Shown piece by piece: positions 46,426-59,486 of a DNA stretch of 64,000 nucleotides; the stretch's first letter is position 1; every line of letters starts with the position of its first letter. The DNA comes from Jaapia argillacea MUCL 33604. Its lineage: Eukaryota > Basidiomycota > Agaricomycetes > Jaapiales > Jaapiaceae. The notes beneath the pieces were generated by a model. That model was not told the origin of the DNA. It saw nothing but the letters and a program-made list of their open reading frames with translations, and searched no databases. The position numbers and the translations under genes are program-made. The stretch is taken from contig KL197720.1 of NCBI GenBank assembly GCA_000697665.1, forward strand, positions 231,083 through 295,082, written 5' to 3'.

Positions 46426-48595
46426 ATGCTGATAGGACAGCGCCGCCCTCGATCTCCGACTCCAAAGGCACCTTCTCCCGACTCTTCCGAGCACCGCCAG
46501 AAACGCTTCAAAAGCACGCCGCTTTCGCAGGCGATACAGGCGTTGAGTGCGATGTCTATGCCAGATCCATCTGTACACTTTGATCCAGAGCTCTTGAACC
46601 CCGACCATATTCAACGATTGCGAACATCCTATGCTGCTGGCAAGCCGTTCAAGCATGCCCTCGTGGACAAAGTCTTCCAAGACGACTTGCTCAACAAAGT
46701 AAAGGACGAGTGTCTCAGCGACCTCAATCTCTCCGAGAAAGAAACAGATATCTACAAGGTTGCCCACCTCCCATGCATGTCCTTCATTTCAGGCTCACTT
46801 CTGCGCTCACATCGATTTCGTTTTTTCCAGTTGTATCAATCCGGGGATCTGGCATCCTTGTCGTTTCTAACCCCCACTCAATCCGCGCTCCTTCCCTCCC
46901 TATTAACCGTCCGCGACGCTTTGTTCTCTACCGCTTTCCGTAACTTCCTACGCTCTGTGACGGGTTGCGGGCCGCTTTCCGGCATTAAGCAAGACATGTC
47001 GGTTGCCGTCTACAAGAAGGGCTGCCACCTTCTAACTCACGACGATGCCGTCGACTCCCGTCGCATTTCATTCATTCTCTATATGCCCTTGCCTCACTAT
47101 CAGCTCTGGAAGAGCGAATGGGGTGGCGCGTTGGAGTTGTACGAAACGGTGGATGAAGAAGGGGGCGCAAAGGAGGCCAATCCAATTCCAACTAAATCCA
47201 TCTCTCCCAAGTGGAATCAGCTCGTTTTCTTTGAAGCCCGTCCAGGCCACAGCTTCCACTCCGTCGAAGAGGTGGTGGTGGGAGAAGGAGAAGATGGACG
47301 ACAGAGATTGTCGATCAGTGGATGGTTCCACGCACCTCAGCCTGGGGAGGAAGGATACGAGGAACCACCTCGTCACGCCCGAGACTCGATGGTGAGTGGG
47401 CCCCCATCGCCCTCGTTCGCCCTTTCCTTGAACACTCATGACCTAACGTCTTCTCTCAGACGCCATCTCCCTTTAAATGCTACCCTGATTTAGCCTACCC
47501 CGATCCTATCCCCCCACCACTTCCCTCGACTCCACTGTCCGAATCACATCTCGCTTTCCTTTCCGAATACCTCAATCCCGTTTACCTCCTGCCCCGTACC
47601 ATGAAAACCCTCGCCTCTAGATTCCTCGCAGAATCCTCCCTCCAATTGCATTTCTTTCTCGGTGCCCCCATTGCCTCCGTGCTTGATCGAGGATTACGAG
47701 AGATCGACAAAGAGAGCGGGCTTGGCGGAGAGGATCGCGATTACTGTATACCTCCTCACGAGGCGGGCCTGAAGGATGAATCCCAATGGACAATAAAGGG
47801 CCCTCCGCATAGATGGCGATACTGCGTTCTCAAGTCCTCGGATCGTCATGAGTCCGTCTATCCCATCGCCGCGCAGAACGACTCGCATAAAATCTTGAGA
47901 GCTCTGCAAAATGAATTATTCTCGAGTCAAGCTTTCCGCGCTTGGCTTGCTTGCGTCACTGGGCTTTCCCCTCTGAGACACGCCGCGGAAGCACGACGGT
48001 TCAGGCCTGGTTTGGATTATACTTTGGTGACGAGTGAGGAGAGGGAATCCAGGTTGGATCTCGTGCTCGGGTTGACTCCGGACCCATTACCTGCTGTTCC
48101 CAGCGGCAGTTCGACCCAACCTGGTCCATCGACCCGTCGCTTGGAGGAAACGACAGGTTGGTCTAGCACTGAATGGGGTGGATTCGAGGTGAGCCTGTTC
48201 TGTACTGATTGCAGCCTCCTCTGCCGTTGTTGACTGTAGGCACCTCAGTGCTACATGGCTCCTCACGACGGCGAAGAGGATCCGTCGATCTATCAATCGG
48301 GAAGGAATAGGAAGGCGTGCAACGAGCATCCCGGCCAGGATGCCTTTGACGACATGGAGATTGATGACGACAATGCCACCTTGCTCACAGTACAGCCAGG
48401 GTTCAACCGTTTGCTGCTGGTTTTGCGTGACGAAGGAGTTATGCGTTTCGTCAAATATGTTTCAGCGGCAGCAGAGGGCTCTAGATGGGATGTCGCCGGG
48501 GGTATGTGTGCTCCCTGATCTTTGCGATCTATACTCATTCAACTCCTCTATGATCAGAGTACGAAGTTGGGATTGTGGAGGAAGGGGACTCGTAA
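46426..48595 (+). CDS. TPA1: Tpa1/Ofd1-type prolyl hydroxylase, paralogue B
   Basis: Second full-length 2-oxoglutarate/Fe(II) prolyl hydroxylase of the Tpa1/Ofd1 family. It is clearly related to the gene at 29492-31694 through most of its length. Iron ligands are kept (HLLTHDD and SFHSVEEV), as is the 2OG arginine region (RQRLSISGWFH). The N terminus is different and more basic (MLIGQRRPRSPTPKAP), and a longer linker precedes SVHFDPELLNPDHIQ. The C-terminal domain has RRFRPGLDYTLVT, CYMAPHDGEEDP and GFNRLLLVLRDEGVMRFVKYVS. Intron positions in the first part match paralogue A. An extra intron (about 48505-48556) splits the last segment after WDVAG, where A is continuous. Confidence 0.92.
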
Positions 48596-50066
48596 CAATG
48601 AAGGCGGGGCGATCGTGAAATCAACAAGCAGAACGAATTATTACTTTAATAGCACCAATGGATGACTGGATCACGTGTATGCAATAGTGAGCAAGTTGTT
48701 TATTCGTGCGTTCGACGACAAGTTTCAGGTCGTGTTCCATCAAACACTGTCCTTTCTGGCGCGATGGCAGATACTGTGGGTTGCATGAAAACCTAACCAG
48801 GACGCGTCACGGGTACATCGCGATTCCGATGCGATGGTGCGTATACAAGCTGACATCCCCTCTTCGCGGGAGGTGGTCTCAACTTGGTCTCAACATCGCT
48901 GCTGGCTCGAATTTGAAGATTAAATGCAGGTTTGTGGTAAATGACAACTTCGACATTCGCTGGCTACGACCTGGATTTCGTCGATCCCCCTTGAACTCCT
49001 GCCGGGGCCCAAGAGGGCCGGAATACGAGCGACGGAAGCACAAAGATGACCTAACTCGCATGCATCAACCAAAGATGATAAGCCAATATCAAGAAGATTT
49101 CTCCACGATGCCGGCCTGCTAACCCACGGCTTTCTACAGGCTCATCTTATTATCAAAACGACCGGAAAGATTGAGATACATAGGCGTGAACGCCGATTGG
49201 AAATTGACGACACACATCGCTCGTCATCCAAAATTACGCTGGGCTCATTATTCCCTCTCTTAGCGTCTCTGCCGCACAGAACCTTGACCATGGAGGATCC
49301 CCTATCCAAGCACGATTGCATTCTGGAGACCTTCGAACTTTCCACATCCTAACATCACCCAAGCCAACCGACTGGCTCATTCGGCCACAAACCCGAGGAG
49401 GTGTGTCGGCCCGCCTCCCAGCGCGTCGTTCCTGTTCTGTCAAAGTACCACGAAGAAGCCTCAGAAAGAACCGTCAGAAGATCTGTCCTCAGATGGCTGG
49501 CGATATCGTTTATTTGGAAAAACTTGCTTGTTGGTCGAGATATTCATGGTGATCCGGATCGTCTGTTGCAGGGTCAGTGCGGCTCGGCATCTCATGTCGC
49601 CCCCTGGGCCTCATGCTAGAACAAGTATTTCTCTATACTGTTCGAACCAGAAAGCGGGTAAAGCCTGAAGAATGGTTGAGCCTCCAGGGTAGATGGGTTA
49701 CCTCTTCGAAAGGATTGTGATGGTAACTGCAGCTTCGCGGGGCTTGCTGGTCCTGATCAACGTTGATGGAAGCCATGAAATTGAGGATCGTGCCTGGGGA
49801 GTGCTTCTCGAGATCGACTGCGAAAACAATTGCTCCCGTCAAGAGACGATACCGTACCAAACCCAGCTCTGGATGGTAACAGACATCCCGCAACCGACGT
49901 TGGCGCTTCCAAGTTTTCTGGAAGGCTGATTGATCACCCAAATCATCCAACCGAGCTGCTGGTGCTCTTCCGTATATAATGCCATGGTATTGCAGATGTC
50001 AGGGTCATTCCTCGGATTCCCTCCTATTCATTCCCTCCTTGGTTCCCTGGTTCTCCGACTGCAACT
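48596..50066. other. no supported gene
   Basis: About 1.47 kb. Open frames at 48706-49122 (plus) and 49633-49950 (minus) lack recognisable motifs or splice support. It contains the promoter of the GMC gene; ATATAATG near 49975 is a possible core element about 90 nt before that ATG. Confidence 0.4.
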
Positions 50067-52369
<2,303 letters not shown>

Positions 52370-52600
52370 TCCTTCAGTTTGTACACAATCACATTCTTTC
52401 ATCTCGATGGACACAGTAGTATAGCTTTTGATAGTAACACTTTCTTGGATAAAACATTCTGTCACATCGTATTCTTCCATTAATGTGATTATTCCATATT
52501 TAAATATGTTCGAAATACACAGCTGACCCTCCAGGAGCTCGTGAGGTTATCGAACTACTAAGGTATAGAAGGTAGGTTGGAGCAGGAACAACACCGAATT

Positions 52601-55600
52601 CTACGCACGGTAATAACGGTTATCGTACGGGTTACGTGCATCAGGATATCTGGCAGCGGGAGCGTCTTGAACTCGATGATCTGAATGAAATAAACCAGAA
52701 GCCCCGGATTGGTGACGTCCTTCCCATGTTTCCCAAGTCGATTTCTGGTCTGGAATCGAAGGCGGCTCATAACCTGGATAATATGAACTTGTCGCGCCCA
52801 ATTGTGAGGAAACGACTTGGGGAACGGCGAGTCCCAATATTTCAGCCATCGCATGCATGTTTCTCTCCTCTCCGCCACCACTGACACCAAATTGTCGCCC
52901 GTCTTGACTTGACCCTGGAGGGGTTACCTCTGGGCCGAAGTATTCTTCTGCCCGCCTCTTCTCGCGATCGGGGGCATCCATCAACGGACTGAGGACACCC
53001 TGAGTCCCTATCGCAACCCCATTCAATAATCTCCATGCATTCTGGGCGTTCGGCCAAACCGTCTGTTCGTATAGGATGAGTGAGTAAAATCGCAATGAGA
53101 TGTAGCAACACTAGCCTTCATATCTTCCAACGCCGCAAGGCATTGTCTCCACCCCAAGAGGGCTTGCACGTTTGATGGTCGCGATAGTACTAAATACTAG
53201 AGCGTTAGGGATATCATACTATTGAAACAAGTCTAATAGACTCGCGTGTAACCACATGCATAATCCTGTTCCAAGGAGTGAGTAAGACAGCAAAGCATTA
53301 ATCCACGGTACTGACCCTGCACTCTGCACATAGGGTACGACCAAAGGAAATGATCGCCTCAAACCGTACTTTTCGCGGTAATCATTTACTGGGACGACGA
53401 CCTTGAGAACAATGGAGGGGCTCAAGAGGTGGTAGCATACCTAGCGTGCTGATGTGACTCGCTGCGGTCTGGCAGACATCTGCACACTTAACCGTTACGA
53501 AGTCCGATCGCACCTCGGGATTGAGGCTTACGGGGGCAACACTTCCATGTGGATCAAGCTCGTTGAAGATGAATTACGGGAGAGAGCCTACCCAATTTCT
53601 CGCAAGGGAATCCTAGAACATTCAGGTTACAACGGAATGGAAGGAGGGTTTCTTGGCGCTCACATTCCACGATTGAGAAGGAGGACAGCTGACCAATATT
53701 GGATGTGAAGAAAGATGATATGCGGAGGTACCTGGAGCCGCTTGTCATATTGAAGGGTGCTTGGTAGTTCAATATACCACTGGTTGAGACTTGTTTCAAG
53801 ATCAGCCAGGTGTGATCGCATCACCGAGACGGGGACCGGAAGAACACGATAAATCTTCCTTAAGATGTCGCTAATAATGACAGCTGAATACAATCACCCG
53901 TCAACTTGGTTGGCACTCGAGAGAATTCTAACTTACATAAAGAGCAAGAAACTCTGAAGCAAGCGGACACACGATCCGATGTAAATGAATATGAGGATGA
54001 CTCAAGATCTGATGGAGGAATAGATGCCGTGCCATCTTCGTCCTGGACGCTGGTTCAAAGGGTGATGCATGATGAGAATCTGGGAGCACGTACCGGATCA
54101 ACTTCAGGCAAACTGGTATCATAATCTTCTCGACATATCGAGAGTGGTCTCCCTATCCAACCATTAACGAGCAGTACAAATATAGAATAAATCAAGCTCA
54201 CCAGTGATAGCACATATGTGACTGGGATGAAAGGATCAAGTTATTGACTTCAACCAAATTTAATAACCTCATGGGACTGACGATTCTGCGATACAGCAAG
54301 CCCACCAGATTCGCTTCCGACTACGAATTTCAGTCACAGAAAATAGGGTCGCTCCCTTATATTGCCAATGTTCGGCCGCACGATTCAAGCCAAGATCTTG
54401 CGCCTACAAGTGCACTTGTTGGATTTCGAAGGAAACTCGGGAAAAAGAACTGACCATTCTAATCGCCATCCCTATAAACAAAGGTTATAGTTGTTTGAGG
54501 ACGAGCGACAAGGAGAGCGGTAATACCTATGTGGAGCCATGCGTCCTCCGTTGAACCTATCAGTTAATGAGTTTTGGCCTGTGGCCGGATTGATGGGCTG
54601 ATGGCGCACCAATCGCAATGTCTCGCAAACCAAGCAGCAATAAGGCTTGACACGTGGACGGTCGACTATGATGACAAACACTGCCTGCCAAATTCTGGCA
54701 TTCAGAAGTAGGAATACGAAAGGAGGCGACAGGACTTGCAAAGGAGCTTTGATATTTCGTCCATATAGTCCCAGGCAACATCGGGCTCTTCTGGGCGTGA
54801 GCCCGAAGACATACCCCCAGCACGGATTCGCTCAGCGATGGAAAGTACAACGAGCAATAGCAAGTCGGGTAGTTGACGTTCGTCGTCTGACCCAGACACA
54901 GAGGAAGCGCTGGTGTGATCACGAATGATAAAGCAGTGATTAGAGGTACCAACAGAAGGAAACCCACATACTTCATCCTGAAGACAAGGGTGGCTGAATA
55001 AAAATAAGCAATAAAAATAAAATGTTAATTGTACCTCGCATTGTAATTCTCCAGAAAGTCGCGCTTGTGGATGACAGGGAAGACAGGGTGGACATGAACA
55101 AAGTAGAGATTAACGAGGAGATCCTGGACATCGCGAGGAGGAGTTTCGATGGCAGCGATTTCCGCTGGCACATGCAGAGCTCGCCTTGCTTCTTGTCGCG
55201 TGTTTGAGGTAGGGAATTTCCTACAACGAATGAGGGTCAGCGGACCGAATTAGAATTGCTGACTCACCAGACACCTCCGTCGTTACGTCCATCAGTTCGA
55301 TGGCTCCGTCCGAGAAGATGCAATCCACTAGACTTTCCATAATAACGTATCTACAGGCATTCAGTAATTTGCGGGGCGATACTACTCAGGGAATAAATAT
55401 TACCTCCCGATTCTCGTCGAGGGAGAGTTGACCAAACCCCTCTGTATTGTCGTCCATATTTGGGGGCGAGTGAGATCCATCGAAGCCTAGATGGGCAGAT
55501 AAGCAACATCTAGAAGATCCATTCGGGTGCAAGCCTACTGGATGAGGAATCAAGCGTGTACATCGCGCCGTACTCTGGCTGTACGGGGGAACCTCTGGCT

Positions 55601-56622
55601 TGTAGAGAAGGTTGATCTAGCCTCCGACGCTGGGCCAACGGCGCGCCCAAGGAGCTGTATACCGGCGTCGAATTGACGGGTTGGAAGCTCTGATAGGTGG
55701 AAGGCACGAAAGTAGGTGTGTGGTCAGTGACAGGATAAGAATACGCAGGCGCAGGATTCGCCAATAGATTAGCAAGCCGATCCCGCCAGTGGCCAACTTG
55801 TTCGGGGTTTAAGGCACTATCTGTAGAAAGGTTTGTAAGTGAGATGCTAGAATTAAACTCCTCAGGCGACTAGCCTTGACTAAATGAGACGATCTCGCGA
55901 GACACCCGTGACTGTCTTTGGGAGCGGGCGGGACCGTGTGGATGAGGTGCAGGGGCGCCTCCGTAAAATAAGTCTTCCATCGTCGAGCCAGCTGCGAACA
56001 TCGATCGGCCCATAGGTCCCTGGGTACCGATACGTGAACCAAAAGTGGCAGGTAGGGGAATAAAGATGTTTCTTACGAATGGACCTGCATTGACGCGATT
56101 TAGAACTTCCTGAGCAATATCATCTTGGCGTAAAATCGAGATGATGTTCTGGGCACGGGGATCCGCAGAAGCAAGGATCGCCCCGAGGATGGCTTCAGCT
56201 TGATACCACCTTTGCTCAAGTGCATGAATATAACCCTTAGGAGGCCCTCGCTTATGAGTTGGCCCTAGGAAACCGATAAGAGAGCGTTCTCCAAAAAACG
56301 GTGACCGTACCGAGAAACGTGCAGGCTATGAGAAGAAATCAGATGACGTCGGTGGAGAAGAAGCCATGATACCTACCAATGGCAGCGGCAGCACAATTCT
56401 TGCATGGACCACCATCCTGAGGAGACTCGCATTTGCTCTTTGTTCTGCGACACTGATCGCAAGCTGCAGATGACTAGGACGTGAATGTGGTCCAGGGGAG
56501 ACAAAAGGACGACACTCGCCTCGGCTACTGCGTTTCTTGACAGAGGCCTCTGCCGATTGAGGTTCGGTACTGTCTTCGTGGTCGGAGGACTCGAAGTCGT
56601 TGGGGCGAATTTTTGTAGACAT
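52601..56622 (-). CDS. Zn2Cys6 fungal transcription factor 2
   Basis: Nuclear regulator of basidiomycete type. After MSTKIRPNDFESSDHEDS the spliced zinc cluster is CDQCRRTKSKCESPQDGGPC, then KNCAAAAIACTF, giving C-x2-C-x6-C-x8-C-x2-C-x6-C. A 15-nt micro-exon (56311-56325) supplies the last Cys, and GPTHKRGPPKGYIHALEQRW follows. The Fungal_trans region shows YFVHVHPVFPVIHKRDFLENY, LLLLVVLSIAERIRAGG and LGLNRAAEHWQYKGA, then RKRIWWACC. The C-terminal region (LYEQTVWPNAQNAWRLLNG) precedes a polar tail ending YDNRYYRA. Over a dozen introns. The first intron within the cluster may use a GC donor. Targets are unknown, and it is convergent with the GMC oxidase gene. Confidence 0.9.
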
Positions 56623-57592
56623 GAGGAGAAAGCGGGGGGAGTGATCAAGCAGTATAGACGTATAAACGAGCAGTCGTGACGGGTGTGACCGAGAGATAGG
56701 AAAAGGGTAATTCTGAGAAGGGAAATCCAACCACGCTTCGACCCGTGCTTCAGACCCGCCGATAGCGAATGTGCTCGAAACGGGGGGGGCGTCGTCCACT
56801 GGCAGTGTTCATCGGTCAAGAAAAAAGTAGCGGGTGCAGAAAAGGGACGACAGGCCGCAAATCAGCGACGCAACTGTAATTGTCTCGCAGGTGGCGGGGA
56901 TTTCACAATGGCCAACGGCGTTTGCGACTATTCCAGCCAATGGGTTCAGTCTGTTAACCTGCCATATTCGGAGTTACAACCGGCTTAACTTGTCTCCAAC
57001 GCCACGTGGAAATTCCATTTTGCACGCGTTCCAAGAGATTTATGGTTCTTAACTTGTTCTTAACTCAGCAAACGGTCATACGGACAGCACTTACCTTTAA
57101 ATGCCACTATGGTTGTTGCGGAGAATCACAAGGCGTCCGACTTGCCAAGCTCCAAGAGTATCAGGTCTCCTGAAATACTTGGACATGAGAATATGGGAAC
57201 CTTGAAATCCACCTCCTCGTTCTATGTTGAATAGAAGCCGTTTTATAAAATGGACGAGGCCCGGAGTAGCCGAGCACTAGCATATACGACTTTAGATGTG
57301 AAGCAGTCTTTCGAGCTAAGTATTGGTTCGTTAACATTGTAGGATTTTGTTTACTTGTTGGGCCCCATCACCCGTGCTTCTCTACAACTTATCGCCAGCC
57401 CGTCGGTTCACCTTCCGTACCTGGATGATCGACCAACAAAGGCTAATTTCGATCACCTGTACAGTCCTTTCCCTATTCTTTTAGCATCGTCTTCGGAGCC
57501 ATCGAAAGCCAAAGCCGCCTGCGCCATCTTAACTCCATTCACAGTCGAGATTCGTACGGAATCTTACCTCTTTCACACTGCAAGCTAGCACA
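56623..57592. other. divergent intergenic region, nothing recognised
   Basis: 970 nt between Zn2Cys6 factor 2 (minus) and a small plus-strand gene. It includes AT-rich stretches near 57240-57360. Open frames here are short and unconvincing. Confidence 0.4.
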
Positions 57593-58022
57593 ATGCCCGC
57601 GGCTCGGCGGAGCACTCGTAACCGGCGGGGTTCAGGGTGGCACAGGAAGGGTTATCGAGACAATGGTGATATGTGGATAAACGTCAAGAGAGCTTGCCAT
57701 CTGCGCCCGTTTGTTCGAGGCCACGATGTCAACGAAAACTCGACTTTGGAAGAGTTTTTGACCGCAGTTGTCCGTACGTCCAATCACACAAGCTTTTCAT
57801 CACCTCACCTGACGATATTTGACATCCCTTTGCACGTTGCTGTCATCTTTAGGAGACGTTGGTGCCGAGGATGGCTTCCCCGTGCCGGAGTCGTGGGAGG
57901 TTGATATACAAAGAAGGGGAAAGAGTTTGTGGATTGAGCCATTGGATGCCCCAATTACCGACTATTTCGATGGGGGAGAGACCGTGACCGTGAAAGTGAG
58001 CAAACCGTTCGGGTGCGATTGA
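57593..58022 (+). CDS. small protein, unrecognised
   Basis: About 115 residues in two exons. MPAARRSTRNRRGSGWHRKG is basic. DMWINVKRACHLRPFVRGHD and STLEEFLTAVV run to a phase-1 intron (about 57773-57853), then DVGAEDGFPVPESWEV and SLWIEPLDAPITDYF, and the end VKVSKPFGCD. The second half has a balanced, globular composition. The intron has a good GTACGT donor and TTTAG acceptor, and the frame is kept across it, which supports a real gene. I do not know the family. Confidence 0.55.
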
Positions 58023-58252
58023 ATTGAATCTGAAGGCGAACGCGTAGGTTTTTGACGATCAGGGCGACCAGAAGTTATTTGAAGACATGCAGTGGATTTA
58101 CAAGTAAATTCGTCACACGAGAAGAGCGAGGCAAGCAGATGATTCAGAAGCCAATGTCATGTCGAAATCTCACAAATTATCACCGACGCACTATCCTACA
58201 TGAAGCAACCTATTTACAAGTGTACATCCTGCTTAGAAGAATTCTATCTGAT

Positions 58253-59193
58253 CTACATTTTAACGCCCCTCTTCCCAGCAACTTTCCAAAACATACTACC
58301 GTCGAATACCTTCCTCACATCTTCCTTCTTCAGCACGCCGTCCGCGGGCATGAACATCATCCAAGTGGTCATCCACTCGATGACGTTGGAGCTAATCCCA
58401 TAGAAATCCATCGAGCACCTCTGTCCCCAGATGGCCCTGACGGTATCCCACACCGTCAAACCATCCTTCTCGGGCCTCGACGAGTACCTCTCAAAGTACT
58501 TGTCGAACTTGACCTCCAAGAACTCTCCATCATTATCGTAACAACCACTGTCGGAGCCATGTTTGTCTCGATGGACCCGTTCCATGAAGATCCTGGCAAA
58601 CGGGTCGGGAAGGATGGCGTTCGGGACGGTAGGGTAGGATAAAGTGGCGTGAATAATGAGCATGCTAAGGAAACACATCAACCAGTTGAAGCCGAGTTGG
58701 CGAAAGCCGAAGAATGTGTTTTGAGGCCAGACGATGCCGTCACCATCGGGATCGAAGAACTGGCAATGGTTCTGGAGCGTGCTTTTGTACTCGAAGGGGC
58801 AAGGCCTGCTGGGTTCACCGGCACCCTTCTTTCCTTCCATCTCTGCAGAATGGAACATTAGTGTTATCACCAACCAATAGTGGACAAAATTGTTCTCGTA
58901 CCTTTGTCGGAGACGTTAGCATCCTTTTCGACTCCCTGATGCTTCCCGGACTGAGTCAGAGAACCGGCTCGCTTTTTGCTGCCGTACGTAGACTCAAGAG
59001 GACGAATGACGGCGGGGATGGTATCCTCCACCACGACTCGGTCAGAGTTGTAAATGTTATGAGAACCTATGACTTCTGGCTGGGAGTTCATGGCGAAGAG
59101 TGGGGAATAAACGATTGCGGTTTGGAGGTTGATAAAGGGTTGAACGGGAGATGACATCAGGGTGAGCGGATTTCCGGATGAACTGGGGGGCAA
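58253..59193 (-). CDS. caleosin (haem-dependent peroxygenase of lipid droplets)
   Basis: Calcium-binding, lipid-droplet-associated protein, and a probable fatty-acid hydroperoxide-dependent oxygenase. Exon 1 gives a hydrophilic N-terminal extension (MPPSSSGNPLTL or, from the next ATG, MSSPVQPFINLQ). After an intron comes LQNHCQFFDPDGDGIVWPQN, whose DPDGDG is a canonical EF-hand loop with an adjacent conserved His. FRQLGFNWLMCFLSMLIIHA is the hydrophobic droplet-binding segment with the second haem His. VHRDKHGSDSGCYDNDGEF and the end LKKEDVRKVF follow in family order. The proline knot of plant caleosins is replaced by a milder SYPTVPNAILPDP turn. The plus-strand ORF over this gene is its shadow. 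Confidence 0.92.
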
Positions 59194-59486
59194 CCTCGAG
59201 CCTCAGCGACGAGTGAATTGAGTGATCAGCCATCAGGAAGACCATTCCAAAACTAAAGACGTTCTAGAGAAGGACGGGGAACATTCCTGGTCCATGGCCA
59301 AAATTTTGGCGAAATGCTCAATGTAAGACCAAGTGCAAGCGGTGGCCGTATACCAAGAAGCGGTAATTTCCTTTTCCGGATTCTGGCTGCGCCACTGCCA
59401 GTTACGTAACTTCTCCCAGCCTTCGCAGCTCTGGCTTGTTGGCGAGGCTTGCTCCTTATCCTTTACCACAGCTACCAGTCGCAAAG
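59194..59486. promoter_or_regulatory. divergent promoter (caleosin / TMS1)
   Basis: 293 nt separate two divergently transcribed genes whose products both act at lipid-rich membranes. No TATA box is evident on either side. A shared regulatory region is likely simply from its size. Confidence 0.5.

Noticed and set aside
48706-49122. Plus-strand ORF of 138 codons
   Set aside because: No recognisable domain, unlikely composition, no TATA box or introns unlike its neighbours.
58052-58642. Plus-strand ORF of about 196 codons
   Set aside because: Shadow of the caleosin gene on the minus strand, which has the EF-hand and haem-His motifs.
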